Shown in pieces: positions 63,913 through 64,000 of a stretch of DNA of 64,000 nt. Source of the stretch: Niveispirillum lacus (GTDB lineage Bacteria; Pseudomonadota; Alphaproteobacteria; Azospirillales; Azospirillaceae); contig NZ_NOXU01000022.1 of assembly GCF_002251795.1 (NCBI RefSeq), forward strand, positions 62,001-126,000, in the 5' to 3' direction. The notes beneath the pieces are model-generated. The model was not told where the DNA came from and did no database searches. It saw only the letters and a program-made list of their open reading frames with translations. The translations under genes were made by a program, and so were the position numbers. The stretch's first letter is position 1. Each line of letters starts with the position of its first letter.

Positions 63913-64000
63913 TTACCGGCCATCGCCCGAGGGCGGCGGCGGCGCTGCCATCGGTGCTCGGTCAGGGTCGAGCGCAATGCCCCCCGGTGGTGGGGGCGGC
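63913..64000 (-). CDS. proline-rich C-terminus of an unidentified protein (partial)
   Basis: Open minus-strand frame entering from the right edge and ending in TAA at 63913-63915. The 28 visible residues are rich in Pro, Gly and Ala (PPPPPGGIALDPDRAP...), the look of a disordered tail as found at the end of penicillin-binding proteins. The tail alone cannot identify the protein. It converges on the bactofilin gene. Confidence 0.4.
   Translation of the reverse strand, partial: PPPPPGGIALDPDRAPMAAPPPPSGDGR

Overview
The window is a chromosomal segment of a GC-rich Gram-negative alphaproteobacterium. Gene content points to the Rhodospirillales, most likely Azospirillaceae (Azospirillum, Niveispirillum or Nitrospirillum type). 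The signs are a DUF1383-type PAS protein, a DUF2087 protein, a TorF-type porin, an M23 peptidase/bactofilin pair, OhrR and OxyR of alphaproteobacterial type, and alphaproteobacterial Smc and L28. This placement is inferred from families, not from a search. Most of the window is ordinary core genome with short gaps, several good terminators and many GTG or TTG starts.

Layout. 1-6 kb: end of leuC, a hypothetical gene under a Fur-like box, gpt, four tandem identical tRNA-Arg(ACG) genes, a tautomerase/LysR divergent pair, and htpG behind a heat-shock-type promoter. 6-12.5 kb: a DUF2087 protein, phoU, a two-halved pentapeptide-repeat protein, a P-loop nucleotide kinase, a cobalamin/siderophore-type binding protein and permease without their ATPase, and aguB. 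12.5-20 kb: a polysaccharide locus (very long SLBB export protein, two family 2 glycosyltransferases, a Wzz-like co-polymerase, a Wzy/WaaL-like polymerase or ligase) arranged around an XRE regulator. 20-31.6 kb: an aspartoacylase-like zinc hydrolase, an isolated trpB, rmuC, a TerB-like protein, a UMF1 transporter, a lipoprotein, a PAS protein, an argP/argO pair, a porin, yggS and a DUF4269 gene. 31.6-35.2 kb: tRNA-Ser(GGA), an HNH endonuclease of restriction type, and a chemoreceptor carrying a PilZ domain. 35.4-39.4 kb: a peroxide-defence block (katG, oxyR, ohrR). 40-49.5 kb: smc, a DsbA-like oxidoreductase, a ModE-like regulator, terC, an orphan peptide-binding protein, a phosphatase, hemF and trmL.

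49.9-56.1 kb holds rpmB, then a queuosine pair (yhhQ precursor transporter and tgt) split by an 837-residue SIR2-TPR protein. That protein has the motifs of NAD-consuming anti-phage effectors and looks recently inserted. tgt is translationally coupled to a diguanylate cyclase with a zinc-sensing (CZB-like) N-terminus. 56-64 kb: a secreted protein, a rod-like flagellar protein, a TorF porin, an ornithine/lysine decarboxylase with a leader that contains a 37-codon ORF, an unassigned terminator that suggests a small RNA or attenuator, ccmAB without ccmC, and an M23 peptidase overlapping a bactofilin. A proline-rich C-terminus on the minus strand runs off the end.

The best candidates for something new are the SIR2-TPR insertion in the queuosine locus, the small-RNA or attenuator region before ccmA, the decarboxylase leader ORF, the Fur-boxed hypothetical gene, and the homogenised tRNA-Arg array. 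None is proved by sequence reading alone.
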